DNA of 10,607 bases from positions 127,440-138,046 of the forward strand of contig MU646925.1 in assembly GCA_026770585.1 (NCBI GenBank), given 5' to 3'. The position numbers and the translations under genes were made by a program. Below, in pieces: positions 6,101 to 9,093 of the stretch (position 1 is its first letter; each line of letters opens with the position of its first letter). This DNA is from Baffinella frigidus (lineage: Eukaryota > Cryptophyceae > Cryptomonadales > Baffinellaceae). The notes under the pieces are model-generated. The model saw only the letters and a program-made list of their open reading frames with translations. It was not told the DNA's origin and did not search any database.

Positions 6101-6501
6101 GTTGATGACAACCCCATGATATCGGTGATGACGAGTGATGACGGTGTCGCGTCCCCCGAGACTTTCAAGAGGGTCAGCTGCTGGGTGCTGGTCAGGATGG
6201 TCCCGAGTTTAAACCCTAAATCCTAAACCCTCAACCCTACACCCTAAACCCTAAATCCTAAACCCTGAACCCTGAACCCTGAACCCTAAACCCCAAACCC
6301 CACACCCCACACCCCAAACCCCAAACCCAAAACCCCAAACCTCAAAGCCCAAAGCTAGGGTTTAGGGTTTAGGGTTGATGATGACCCCATGATGTCGATG
6401 ATGACGAGTGATGACGGTGTCGCGTCCCCCGAGACTTTCAAGAGGGTCAGCTGCTGGGTGCTGGTCAGGACGGTCCCGAGGTTGATCAGCTGTACTTCCA
6501 C
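636..6501 (-). CDS. Multi-exon gene (internal part), IPT/TIG-like domain protein
   Basis: Nine minus-strand islands, 6501-6386, 5880-5645, 5049-4995, 4717-4657, 3493-3390, 2258-2093, 1689-1639, 1497-1418 and 798-636, join into 344 codons without a stop. Exon-end phases are 2, 1, 2, 0, 2, 0, 0, 2, 0, and each matches the next acceptor. The joined protein shows two IPT/TIG-like units in the right internal order: a P-V-V-S-V...T-D-G-G...F-P start, a V-x-F-G-G strand, an I-P-P-A-T strand, a L-P-D-G-T turn and a F-x-Y-T end, then a second unit ending F-E-F-Y-D-P. IPT/TIG domains are Ig-like beta sandwiches of roughly 80-100 residues found in plexins, fibrocystin-like proteins and many large algal surface proteins. 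A secreted or membrane-anchored role is inferred; no signal peptide, start or stop codon lies in the part I can follow. Several donors are weak (GTCATC, GTCCGA, one GC), so single boundaries may be wrong. Confidence 0.6.
870..1195 (-). repeat. Tandem 97-99 bp units carrying an acceptor plus exon head
   Basis: Related acceptors occur at 1180, 1081, 938, 895 and 798. Units 1180-1081 (99 bp) and 895-798 (97 bp) share a spacer with A-T-A-G-A-A-G-T-C-T-T-A-T-G and end in a GAACC(A/T)ACC(C) exon head. The 1180 copy has a 4 bp insertion and meets a stop; the 895 copy uses TAG. Between 938 and 900 lies a possible 39 nt micro-exon, E-L-Y-I-L-N-N-A-A-P-P-V-T, ending ACG|GTAGGA. Confidence 0.5.
1030..1081 (-). 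pseudogene. Copy of the head of exon 798-636
   Basis: Acceptor TTCACCACAG leads to N-H-P-A-R-A-T-L-G-A-T-F-E-F-F-R-Q, matching N-Y-P-A-R-A-T-L-G-A-T-F-E-F-Y-D. Homology stops at the D-P position. The phase equals that of 798, so it could compete as an acceptor for the exon ending at 1418. Confidence 0.5.
1418..1497 (-). CDS. Exon 8, A-L-V-V-T-I-K-T-P-C-C-S-E-S
   Basis: The acceptor is the last unit of a telomere-like array, CCCCAAACAG. The exon is 80 nt, phase 0 in and phase 2 out (CACAG|GTTTCG). It reads A-L-V-V-T-I-K-T-P-C-C-S-E-S-V-L-P-G-V-A then S-I-R-V-Y-H. The V-V-T-I-x-x-P and A-x-I-R-V-Y strands match the late strands of an IPT/TIG domain. The intron upstream is 141 nt and almost pure TTTGGGG-type repeat. 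Confidence 0.6.
1501..1635 (+). repeat. Telomere-like array, TTTGGGG type
   Basis: About eight TTTGGGG units are nearly perfect at 1501-1562, then drift into GGGTGTG and TTTAGGG variants. On the minus strand this array is essentially the whole intron between exons 1689-1639 and 1497-1418. Confidence 0.85.
1639..1689 (-). CDS. Exon 7, 51 nt micro-exon, V-V-V-F-T-R-E-D-P
   Basis: After CCCTCACCAG it reads V-V-V-F-T-R-E-D-P-S-L-H-P-N-R-V-Q, 17 codons, phase 0 on both sides. The exon ends CAG|GCACAC, so the intron would be of the GC-AG class, or the GT has decayed. It is an island between telomere-like arrays. In the joined protein it links V-E-F...A-A-E to A-L-V-V-T-I within domain 2. Confidence 0.5.
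1700..1890 (+). repeat. Degenerate telomere-like repeat
   Basis: It contains GGGTTAGGGG, GGGTTTGGGG and a 26-29 bp unit (A-A-T-G-T-T-T-C-G-G-G-G-A-A-G-G-G-G-C-T) repeated at 1799 and 1831. It is intron DNA between exon copies. Confidence 0.7.
1898..1975 (-). pseudogene. Partial copy of exon 2258-2093
   Basis: It reads S-G-V-V-A-V-H-N-V-V-V-E-V-V-F-A-S-G-A-G then D-H-A-A-E and ends GAG|GTGTCT, paralleling the parent from P-G-V onward. The 5' half is replaced by degenerate telomere-like sequence, and no acceptor is visible. The frame is open and the conserved residues are retained, so selection or recent copying is possible. Confidence 0.55.
1970..2080 (+). repeat. Degenerate GGGTTTCGGG array
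   Basis: Units of the form GGGTTTC and GGGCTTC repeat, mixed with GGGTTTT. This is a diverged member of the telomere-like family between the 1898-1975 copy and exon 2258-2093. Confidence 0.7.
2093..2258 (-). CDS. Exon 6, start of the second IPT/TIG-like domain
   Basis: The acceptor is ACAAAACCAG. The exon is 166 nt, phase 2 in and phase 0 out (GAG|GTGCCG). It reads T-A-P-D-T-R-I-R-S-F-F-P-S-R-G-S-I-S-T-K, then N-Q-L-Q-L-I-L-D-D-F-P-G-V-D-V-V-Q-N-I-V, then V-E-F-V-F-A-S-G-A-E-D-L-A-A-E. The I-x-S-F-x-P-S-x-G opening, the F-P-G turn and the V-x-F strand are IPT/TIG-like. It follows the F-R-Y-T end of exon 3493-3390 in frame, as expected for tandem domains. Confidence 0.7.
2460..2600 (+). repeat. 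Degenerate telomere-like patches in intron
   Basis: Short GGGTTCCGGG and GGGTATGGTG runs lie within the intron between exons 3493-3390 and 2258-2093. The rest of 2270-2460 is C/T-rich plain sequence in which I see no gene. Confidence 0.45.
2981..3003 (+). repeat. Short dispersed repeat, partner at 4609-4636
   Basis: ATTCACGAAATCGCTTTG followed by AGTCCGCTGTGTGG recurs as ATTCACAAAATCCCTTTG plus AGTCCGCTGTGTGG near 4608-4638, and its start recurs at 4081. The three sites sit next to copies of the exon cluster, so the unit was probably copied together with them. Confidence 0.5.
3059..3164. repeat. TATC microsatellite
   Basis: About 100 bp of CTAT/TATC repeats with a short TA run at the right end. 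It makes a long tyrosine/isoleucine/serine-rich open frame on the plus strand that is not a gene. Confidence 0.97.
3390..3493 (-). CDS. Exon 5, I-P-P-A-T ... L-P-D-G-T ... F-R-Y-T
   Basis: The acceptor is GTGACAACAG and the donor is AC|GTACTTAC. The exon is 104 nt, phase 0 in and phase 2 out. It reads V-A-V-M-I-P-P-A-T-I-A-A-T-L-V-L-Q-L-L-L then P-D-G-T-A-I-S-F-P-S-D-F-R-Y-(T). This is the classic end of an IPT/TIG domain: a V-x-V-P-P strand, a T-x-x-V-x-V strand, a P-D-G-T turn and a F-x-Y terminal strand. It is the only one of about eight copies in the window with both splice sites, the full length and an open frame. Confidence 0.68.
3602..3666 (-). pseudogene. 5'-truncated copy of the L-P-D-G-T exon, abutting a short element
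   Basis: It is nearly identical to exon 3493-3390 over P-P-A-T-I-A-A-T-L-V-L-Q-L-L-L-P-D-G-T-A, but stops at the I of A-I-S and has lost the acceptor. Its other end joins the 133 bp repeat that starts at 3666, so the homology breaks exactly where that element begins. Confidence 0.55.
3666..3798 (+). mobile_element. Copy 1 of a short dispersed element
   Basis: It matches 9158-9290 with no gaps and about six differences in 133 bases, at a constant offset of 5492. The left junction cuts an exon copy. No clear target duplication is visible here. Near the right end G-T-G-G-A/T-T-C-T-A-A-C/T-C-C-A-C forms a perfect five-pair stem with a seven-base loop like a tRNA T-arm. It contains GCTCATACGAGC, a near palindrome. 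No coding potential is recognised. Confidence 0.65.
3924..3955 (-). pseudogene. Acceptor-proximal copy, V-I-V-T-I-P-P-A
   Basis: Acceptor GTTGAGCAG is followed by V-I-V-T-I-P-P-A, after which the sequence diverges. It keeps the exon head of the I-P-P-A-T family but has no L-P-D-G-T half nearby. It could still act as a decoy or alternative acceptor. Confidence 0.45.
3966..4088. other. Intron DNA with small hairpin
   Basis: No gene is seen. TTTATTGAG at 4024-4032 and CTCAATAAA at 4052-4060 form a 9 bp inverted repeat. AATAAA on the plus strand lies within it, but no plus-strand gene precedes it. Confidence 0.4.
4089..4229 (-). pseudogene. I-P-P-A-T exon copy split by about 75 bp
   Basis: The head at 4229-4193 follows acceptor GTGGAGCAG and reads V-T-V-T-I-P-P-A-T-M-L-V-G. 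The second half at 4131-4089 reads K-A-T-L-V-L-Q-L-I-L-P-D-G-T-I-S and then stops (TGA). The interval between holds a short tandem repeat (two G-G-C-T-C-C-A-A-G-A units). A GT after the first half (GGG|GTATTC) and CTCTGAAAG before the second could mark a new intron, or simply an insertion. Confidence 0.45.
4237..4530. other. Gene-free stretch with hairpin and dispersed-repeat fragment
   Basis: TGAATACAT and ATGTATTCA at 4280-4304 form a 9 bp stem with a 7 base loop, and ATGAATACAT also occurs at 4251. From about 4450 to 4505 the sequence resembles, with gaps, the arm of the 6694-6900 hairpin (GGCCAAGTCCTACCAGA). No coding frame is supported. Confidence 0.4.
4538..4570 (-). pseudogene. Partial copy of exon 4717-4657
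   Basis: It reads S-I-F-D-I-G-G-G-A-A-E and then GTCCGA as in the parent. The 5' half is replaced by A/T-richer sequence without a clear acceptor. Past the donor position the frame runs into TGA after nine more residues. Confidence 0.45.
4657..4717 (-). CDS. Exon 4, A-G-N-V-A-A-N-A-S-S-I-V-E-I-G-G-G-A-A-E
   Basis: The acceptor AAACCCTCAACAG lies at the edge of a telomere-like array. The exon is 61 nt, phase 2 in and phase 0 out, ending GAG|GTCCGA (weak donor). The frame is supported by the copy at 4570-4538: three of five differences are silent and the other two are mild (V/F, E/D). It would be the strand before the I-P-P-A-T exon of the same IPT/TIG-like domain. Confidence 0.5.
4722..4870 (+). 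repeat. Telomere-like array, mixed TTTGGGG/TTTAGGG
   Basis: Clean TTTGGGG units at about 4780-4825 are followed by TTTAGGG units. On the minus strand the right half begins GTAAACCC after the 4873 island, and the array's other end provides the CCCTCAACAG acceptor of exon 4717-4657. Confidence 0.85.
4873..4902 (-). other. Unassigned 30 nt island between telomere-like arrays
   Basis: Non-repeat sequence ending ACG|GTAAAC, a good donor, interrupts the arrays. One frame reads M-S-V-G-F-G-D-T-S-T. There is no AG acceptor (the array ends CTAAACAA), and no frame joins both neighbours. Skipping it gives a clean join of 4995 to 4717 (GG|T). It may be a dead exon end. Confidence 0.25.
4903..4990 (+). 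repeat. Diverged array, GGTTTAT units
   Basis: About eight GGTTTAT or GGTTTAG units form a local variant of the 7-mer. The minus-strand donor of exon 5049-4995 opens directly into this array (GTAAACCCC). Confidence 0.7.
4995..5049 (-). CDS. Exon 3, L-L-L-A-D-T-T...V-R-I-V-F-G-G
   Basis: It follows a telomere-like array ending CCCCAAACCAG and is 55 nt, phase 1 in and phase 2 out. It reads (A)-L-L-L-A-D-T-T-R-H-H-L-V-R-I-V-F-G-(G). V-x-F-G-G is the usual second or third strand of an IPT/TIG domain, so it sits correctly after the G-G...F-P strand of exon 5880-5645. The donor GTAAAC continues straight into telomere-like sequence. The exon is an island between two such arrays. Confidence 0.55.
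5051..5400 (+). repeat. Telomere-like array with sub-blocks
   Basis: Successive blocks are GGGTTTC, then TTTTAGGGTC/TTTTAGGTG, then TTTGGGG, then a perfect TTTAGGG run at 5221-5252, then decayed repeats. The blockwise change of unit suggests local expansion of different variants. Confidence 0.8.
5404..5456 (-). pseudogene. Partial copy of the 3' end of exon 5880-5645
   Basis: It reads Y-Y-T-D-G-G-V-P-L-V-A-S-G-S-N-F-P and ends CCCAG|GTTTTG like the parent exon. It has no acceptor: upstream it runs into a hairpin-forming segment at 5459-5608. The G-S-N-F-P version is closer to the usual IPT/TIG G-x-N-F than the parent, so this may be the older copy, or a functional alternative donor. Confidence 0.5.
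5459..5608. mobile_element. Hairpin-forming segment, MITE-like
   Basis: The arms GGTAAAAGCGGATTGTA (5459-5475) and its near complement (5592-5608) enclose a perfect 20 bp inverted repeat, GCACGTCCGGTTTGTACCAG (5478-5497) against 5555-5574. GTAGTA occurs just outside each end and could be a short target duplication. It splits the two copies of the T-D-G-G exon end. Confidence 0.5.
5645..5880 (-). CDS. Exon 2: end of one IPT/TIG-like unit and start of the next
   Basis: The acceptor is CACACCCCATCTCAG and the exon is 236 nt, phase 2 in and phase 1 out (CCA G|GTTTTG). Residues 1-45 read S-S-S-A-S-T-S-I-I-I-S-I-G-H then F-I-E-T-P-L-T-L-S-I-G-L-V-G-G and end F-F-T-F-T-Y, like the final strands of an IPT/TIG domain. 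Residues 51-78 read K-P-V-V-S-V-Y-T-P-V-F-Y-Y-T-D-G-G-V-P-L then V-A-T-V-S-K-F-P, like the P-x-V-x-x-V-x-P...G-G...V...F-P opening strand of the next domain. An internal GTAAGC after S-S-G could be an alternative donor. Its 3' part is duplicated at 5456-5404. Confidence 0.65.
5886..6104 (+). repeat. Telomere-like array
   Basis: GGGTGTGGGGTTTGGGG units pass into perfect TTTAGGG units around 6018-6050 and 6070-6100. On the minus strand it ends CACACCCCATCTCAG, the acceptor of exon 5880-5645. Confidence 0.85.
6113..6207 (-). pseudogene. 95 nt exon copy embedded in a telomere-like intron
   Basis: It matches exon 6501-6386 from codon 8 to the donor with three differences in 95 bases. It begins abruptly at CTCGGGACC straight after a telomere-like run (GGGTTTAAA), so it has no AG acceptor and lacks the first seven codons. 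The donor position reads ATGGG|GTTGTC. The frame is still open, giving L-G-T-I-L-T-S-T-Q-Q-L-T-L. Telomere-like arrays of opposite orientation flank it. Confidence 0.6.
6208..6355 (-). repeat. Telomere-like array in opposite orientation
   Basis: CCCTAAA and CCCCAAA units lie on the plus strand, the reverse of every other array in the window. It starts exactly at the broken end of the 6113-6207 exon copy and ends at a junction near 6356 (CTAGGG), where TTTAGGG orientation resumes. Confidence 0.85.
6386..6501 (-). CDS. Exon 1 of the phase-linked chain, V-E-V-Q-L-I-N-L-G
   Basis: It follows a textbook acceptor with a pyrimidine tract (CTCTCTCTTGTTCGCAG). It reads V-E-V-Q-L-I-N-L-G-T-V-L-T-S-T-Q-Q-L-T-L, then L-K-V-S-G-D-A-T-P-S-S-L-V-I-I-D-I-M-G, a beta-rich stretch expected in the middle of an IPT/TIG-like unit. 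It is 116 nt, phase 0 in and phase 2 out, ending ATGGG|GTCATC. That donor is weak but gives an in-frame join to 5880 (codon GG|G). A 95 nt copy with three mismatches sits inside the next intron. Confidence 0.62.
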
Positions 6502-6623
6502 CTGCGAACAAGAGAGAGGCATTTTTTACTACCGACACGGCCGACATGTATACACCCGAGAGTGAAATGACACAAGTAACCTGATTCAGGAAAGAAACCC
6601 CCGGTTGGTTGAGGAACAAGAGC

Positions 6624-6661
6624 ACCGGTTGACTAAACCGGTTGACAAACCGGTTAACTAA
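6624..6661 (+). repeat. Three-copy 12-13 bp minisatellite
   Basis: ACCGGTTGACTAA, ACCGGTTGACAA and ACCGGTTAACTAA follow each other without gaps in intron DNA. Confidence 0.75.
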
Positions 6662-6693
6662 ACCATCCGGTGGACTAGACCAGGCACGTTTTG

Positions 6694-6900
6694 TAGAGCC
6701 AATCTGGTAGGACTTGGCCAGCGCGAACTTCGAAGTTACAAGATTGCGAACTTCTAGATGGACCCGTTTGGACATTTAGTGTTTTAAATTCAAATTTTGC
6801 AGTACAAATCGGTGTTTACTAATAATTACGGTCCATCTAGAAGTTCGCAATCTTGCAACTTCGAAGTTCGCGCTGGCCAAGTCCTACCAGATTGGCTCTA
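6694..6900. mobile_element. Foldback element, 70 bp arms
   Basis: Left arm 6694-6763 and right arm 6831-6900 are inverted copies with one difference in 70 bases, around a 67 base A/T-rich loop. There is no transposase frame, so it is a non-autonomous foldback or MITE-type element or a recent inverted duplication. Part of the arm (ACCAGATTGGCTCTACC) recurs at 7090-7106, and a diverged relative lies at about 4450-4505. No flanking duplication is obvious. Confidence 0.7.
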
Positions 6901-6940
6901 CCCCATTTTTAGCCCGTTACCCTGTTAATGTCCCGTACCT

Positions 6941-7069
6941 GTCTTGATCTCATCCCGCCGAGTATTCATAATGAATACGATTTTGGTGTATCTTGAGGGT
7001 AGAAATAAGACAGTCGTCTATCTAGACTTCATTTAGAGCCTCAAGATACACCAAAATAAGTCTTGATCT
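6941..7069. mobile_element. Small hairpin insertion flanked by 10 bp direct repeats
   Basis: GTCTTGATCT occurs at 6941-6950 and 7060-7069. Between them lie a perfect 19 bp inverted repeat (6980-6998 with 7039-7057) and a near-perfect palindrome GTATTCATAATGAATAC (6962-6978). The layout fits an insertion of about 109 bp with a target duplication. Confidence 0.55.
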
Positions 7070-7128
7070 TGCTCCAGGGGTCGATTTCATACCAGATTGG
7101 CTCTACCGGGACCGGTCAGGGTTAGTAC

Positions 7129-7239
7129 CAGGAAAAACGGAGATCGTGGAACAGCCCCGCCGGCAGGCTCGTGAACGCCCGCGTGACCGGTCACGCGGAC
7201 GCCGAAGCCAACTGTCCGAGGTGACTGCCTTGCGTTGTA
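7129..7239 (-). CDS. Possible GC-rich exon, Y-N-A-R-Q-S-P...F-F-L
   Basis: From acceptor GACTACAG, 37 open codons read Y-N-A-R-Q-S-P-R-T-V-G-F-G-V-R-V-T-G-H-A then G-V-H-E-P-A-G-G-A-V-P-R-S-P-F-F-L, ending at CTG|GTACTA. Both ends are phase 0, which fits between 7659 (ends 0) and 6501 (starts 0). A second acceptor, GCAAGGCAG, would shorten it by five codons. It contains a perfect 20 bp palindrome at 7179-7198. Support is composition and phase only, with no copy elsewhere in the window. Confidence 0.3.
7179..7198. repeat. Perfect 20 bp palindrome
   Basis: CCGCGTGACCGGTCACGCGG is perfectly self-complementary and lies inside the candidate exon 7239-7129. Confidence 0.85.
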
Positions 7240-7590
7240 CTGTAGTCGGAGAGTGGGGCGCACCGTGGAGGCGTTCCCGACGACCCATGCCGTGACAGGT
7301 CAAATGGATGGAGCCCCCCCGCGGATCAACACGCGAGAGAGAAAAGTGCTTTTATCACGGACCGAAACCGACATGGCCACCATGCACTCCCGGCCGTGAA
7401 GGCCTTGCAAGAGCAGGACCCACGCGCGATCAAAAACAGGGAGTCGCATGGGGGACCGGCCAGGGTTTAGGTCCTTTAGGTTTTAAATGCTCCCAACATA
7501 TGCCAACGACACGCCGTTCCGTAGAAGGGATCTGCAGGGAAAGCATGTTAGCAACAGGAAAAAGGGAGGTTAGTCAACAGGCGCCCGGGG
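7240..7590. other. Stretch without a supported gene
   Basis: Mixed plain sequence in the putative intron after 7659, with long chance frames on both strands. CAGGCGCCCGGGGCCGGGG at about 7579 echoes the C-rich sequence after the donor at 7974. No domain is recognised. Confidence 0.35.
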
Positions 7591-7594
7591 CCGG

Positions 7595-7650
7595 GGTGGG
7601 TTTTCGGTTTGGGGTTTACGGTTTCGGGGTTCAGGGTTTAGGGTTGGGGG
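7595..7650 (+). repeat. Short telomere-like array
   Basis: TTTTCGGTTTGGGGTTTACG grades into TTTAGGG-like units, starting eight bases from the donor of exon 7804-7659. Confidence 0.7.
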
Positions 7651-7658
7651 GTTGCAAC

Positions 7659-7804
7659 CTGGGTGTCAATCGCAGCGTCCCCGCGGTTCGGATCCACGAT
7701 CGTTATTTGCACCTGGATCGGAGTCCCCCGCACGAAGGTTGAGTAAACCGCGCAGGCTTGGTTCGCACACGGGAAAATCTCAGAGAAGTCCACGCAACGA
7801 TAAC
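7659..7804 (-). CDS. Exon with two close cysteines, Y-R-C-V-D-F ... A-I-D-T-Q
   Basis: The acceptor TTTCACACAG is good. The exon is 146 nt: two bases completing a codon, then 48 open codons, ending CAG|GTTGCA in phase 0. Residues include Y-R-C-V-D-F-S-E-I-F-P-C-A-N-Q-A-C, then F-V-R-G-T-P-I-Q-V-Q-I-T-I-V-D-P-N-R-G-D and A-A-I-D-T-Q. Three Cys in the first 17 residues suggest disulfides in an extracellular protein (inference). The phase 0 end fits either 7239-7129 or 6501. Decayed copies of the R-G-T...Q-V stretch recur from 8290 to 9510. The intron that follows enters a telomere-like array within about 12 bases. Confidence 0.5.
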
Positions 7805-7974
7805 CTGTGTGAAAATTGCGATTCGTCTTTCTATTATGCCTGGCTACCAAAAGTATATTTGGACGGATTTCGGGGCAAGTTGACGGATTTGTGGGTGAGT
7901 TGACTTTGAAACAGGTGGATTTGATACGCAAAGGCCATCTTTGCGTGGGTCAAGTGGCGCCCGGGGGGCTCGCA

Positions 7975-8023
7975 ACCTGTTTCATGACAATGCGAATTTC
8001 CTTGGATTTGTACCAGAAATCAA
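7975..8023 (-). CDS. Possible small exon ending ...I-V-M-K-Q
   Basis: A frame reading A-L-D-F-W-Y-K-S-K-E-I-R-I-V-M-K-Q ends at CAG|GTTGCG. That donor and the following CCCCCCGGGCGCC closely resemble the intron start after exon 7804-7659 (CAG|GTTGCAACCCCCC), so the two exon ends look like duplicates. The acceptor (GGGGGGTGCAAG) is poor. It could be an alternative or dead copy of the 7804-7659 exon end. Confidence 0.25.
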
Positions 8024-8072
8024 GGGCTTGCACCCCCCAGAATAAGCTGCTACGAATTGCCGGCGGTCTCAC

Positions 8073-8117
8073 CTGGTTGACGTCAATGTAACGCAAACAG
8101 CGCCATTTCACGGCGGG
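8073..8117 (-). pseudogene. Frameshifted copy of the Y-I-D-I-N-Q exon
   Basis: The end Y-I-D-V-N-Q with donor CAG|GTGAGA is intact and the donor is strong. One extra base just upstream, relative to the 8304-8239 copy, breaks the A-L-F-T-Y frame. Homology fades within about 45 bases. Confidence 0.4.
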
Positions 8118-8238
8118 AATACATAGCGCGAATTTCGCACTGTGGCATGACCAAATCCCATACAAATCATCTACAAGAGGTCGTACACAGCCACTTGTAG
8201 GTTTTATAAAAAGGCCACGGGCAGCCTCGAGTGGTCAC

Positions 8239-8304
8239 CTGGTTGATGTCAATGTAGGTGAAGAGCGCCGTCCCGACGTTGCTCGCCCGCGCTTTCGGTA
8301 ACAC
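8239..8304 (-). CDS. Candidate exon ending ...F-T-Y-I-D-I-N-Q
   Basis: After an acceptor-like GGGGTCAG, 22 codons read V-L-P-K-A-R-A-S-N-V-G-T-A-L-F-T-Y-I-D-I-N-Q and end at CAG|GTGACC, a fair donor in phase 0. The F-T-Y end resembles an IPT/TIG terminal strand. The intron that follows starts with about 20 bases nearly identical to the intron that follows the exon copy ending at 416. The exon end phase (0) does not match the start of 7804-7659 (phase 1), so an intervening exon or a different boundary is needed. A frameshifted copy lies at 8117-8073. Confidence 0.4.
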
Positions 8305-8320
8305 CTGACCCCAGTCCCCC

Positions 8321-8466
8321 GCACAACTGTTAACCGAGCGCAAAGTTTCCTGACACGAACCCTACCACACAGTGGGATTCGCACATCGGAAAATTTACTT
8401 CCGTGGTAGTGATTACGAATTGCGCGGCCGCGCTTTTGGTGACACCTGCATCACAGTCCCCCGCAC
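8321..8466 (+). repeat. Direct repeat, partner 8954-9116
   Basis: The block runs from CTGTTAACC through CACGAACCCT, ACACAGTGGGATTCGCA and GTGGTAGTGATTA to GACACCTGCATCACAGTCCC. It recurs at 8954-9116 with substitutions and an added 16 bp tandem duplication (GATTTATAATTGC) at about 9045-9075. Parts also recur at 8596-8625, 9317-9340 and 9393-9420. On the minus strand the GTGCGGGGGACT core corresponds to the V-R-G-T of exon 7804-7659. Confidence 0.65.
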
Positions 8467-8953
8467 ACTCAGACGAGAGAGAGGGAAGAAACGACCGTCA
8501 TTGATACCAGAATGGACACCGAGGACCCTACCCAGACACAGCCTCGGTGGGGGTGCATGCATGGCGGCCGCGGTGGTTGTAATCAATGTCTCTCTTTTGG
8601 TGACACCTGCATCACAGTCCCCCGTACGCAGAGCCATTTCCGGTGCGGGCGCGTTCTTGAGGCTCATAGACATTGTATCACTCAACTCAAGGCTAAAGGG
8701 CCTTTCTAGGACCTGTATCGAGAGTAATAAAGAAGAAGAAGAAGAAGACACAGCCTCGGTGGGGGTGCATGCATGGCGTGCCTCGCGCCCGAAGGGTCTG
8801 GGCGAAGGATAGGTGGGTGTCGGAGTAGCTGTCCCGTGACCTTTCTCCCTCGGCCGTGGTGGTAGTCATAAATGTCTCTCTCGCATCACTGTTAACCAAG
8901 TCCAGGGTGTCAGCGCTTTGGGCGACATCTGGCAACAGTCTGCCACAGTCTGC
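8467..8953. other. Repeat-rich stretch without a supported gene
   Basis: It holds a perfect 33 bp direct repeat (8534-8566 and 8746-8778), a GAA microsatellite (8731-8747) that abuts the second copy, and further G-A-C-A-C-C-T-G-C-A copies. Open frames on both strands are chance frames through these repeats. Confidence 0.5.
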
Positions 8954-9093
8954 CACACCACTGTTAACAGAGTGCAGGGTTTCCTGGCACGAACCCTGCC
9001 ACACAGTCGGATTCGCATATCGGTCCATCTACTTTCGTGGTAGTGATTTATAATTGCGCGGATTTATAATTGCACGGCCGCGCGTTGGGCGAC

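Noticed and set aside
5051-6375. CRISPR array
   Set aside because: Repeat units are 7 bp telomere-like with no regular spacers, and the setting is eukaryotic.
6362-6775. Minus-strand 137-codon open frame
   Set aside because: It crosses one arm of the foldback element, a minisatellite and a strong acceptor, and reads exon 6501-6386 in the wrong frame.
8372-8812. Plus-strand frames with repeated G-D-T-C-I-T-V-P-R-T
   Set aside because: The recurring peptide reflects the dispersed DNA repeat. Copies are truncated and in changing frames, and the other strand matches a real exon segment.
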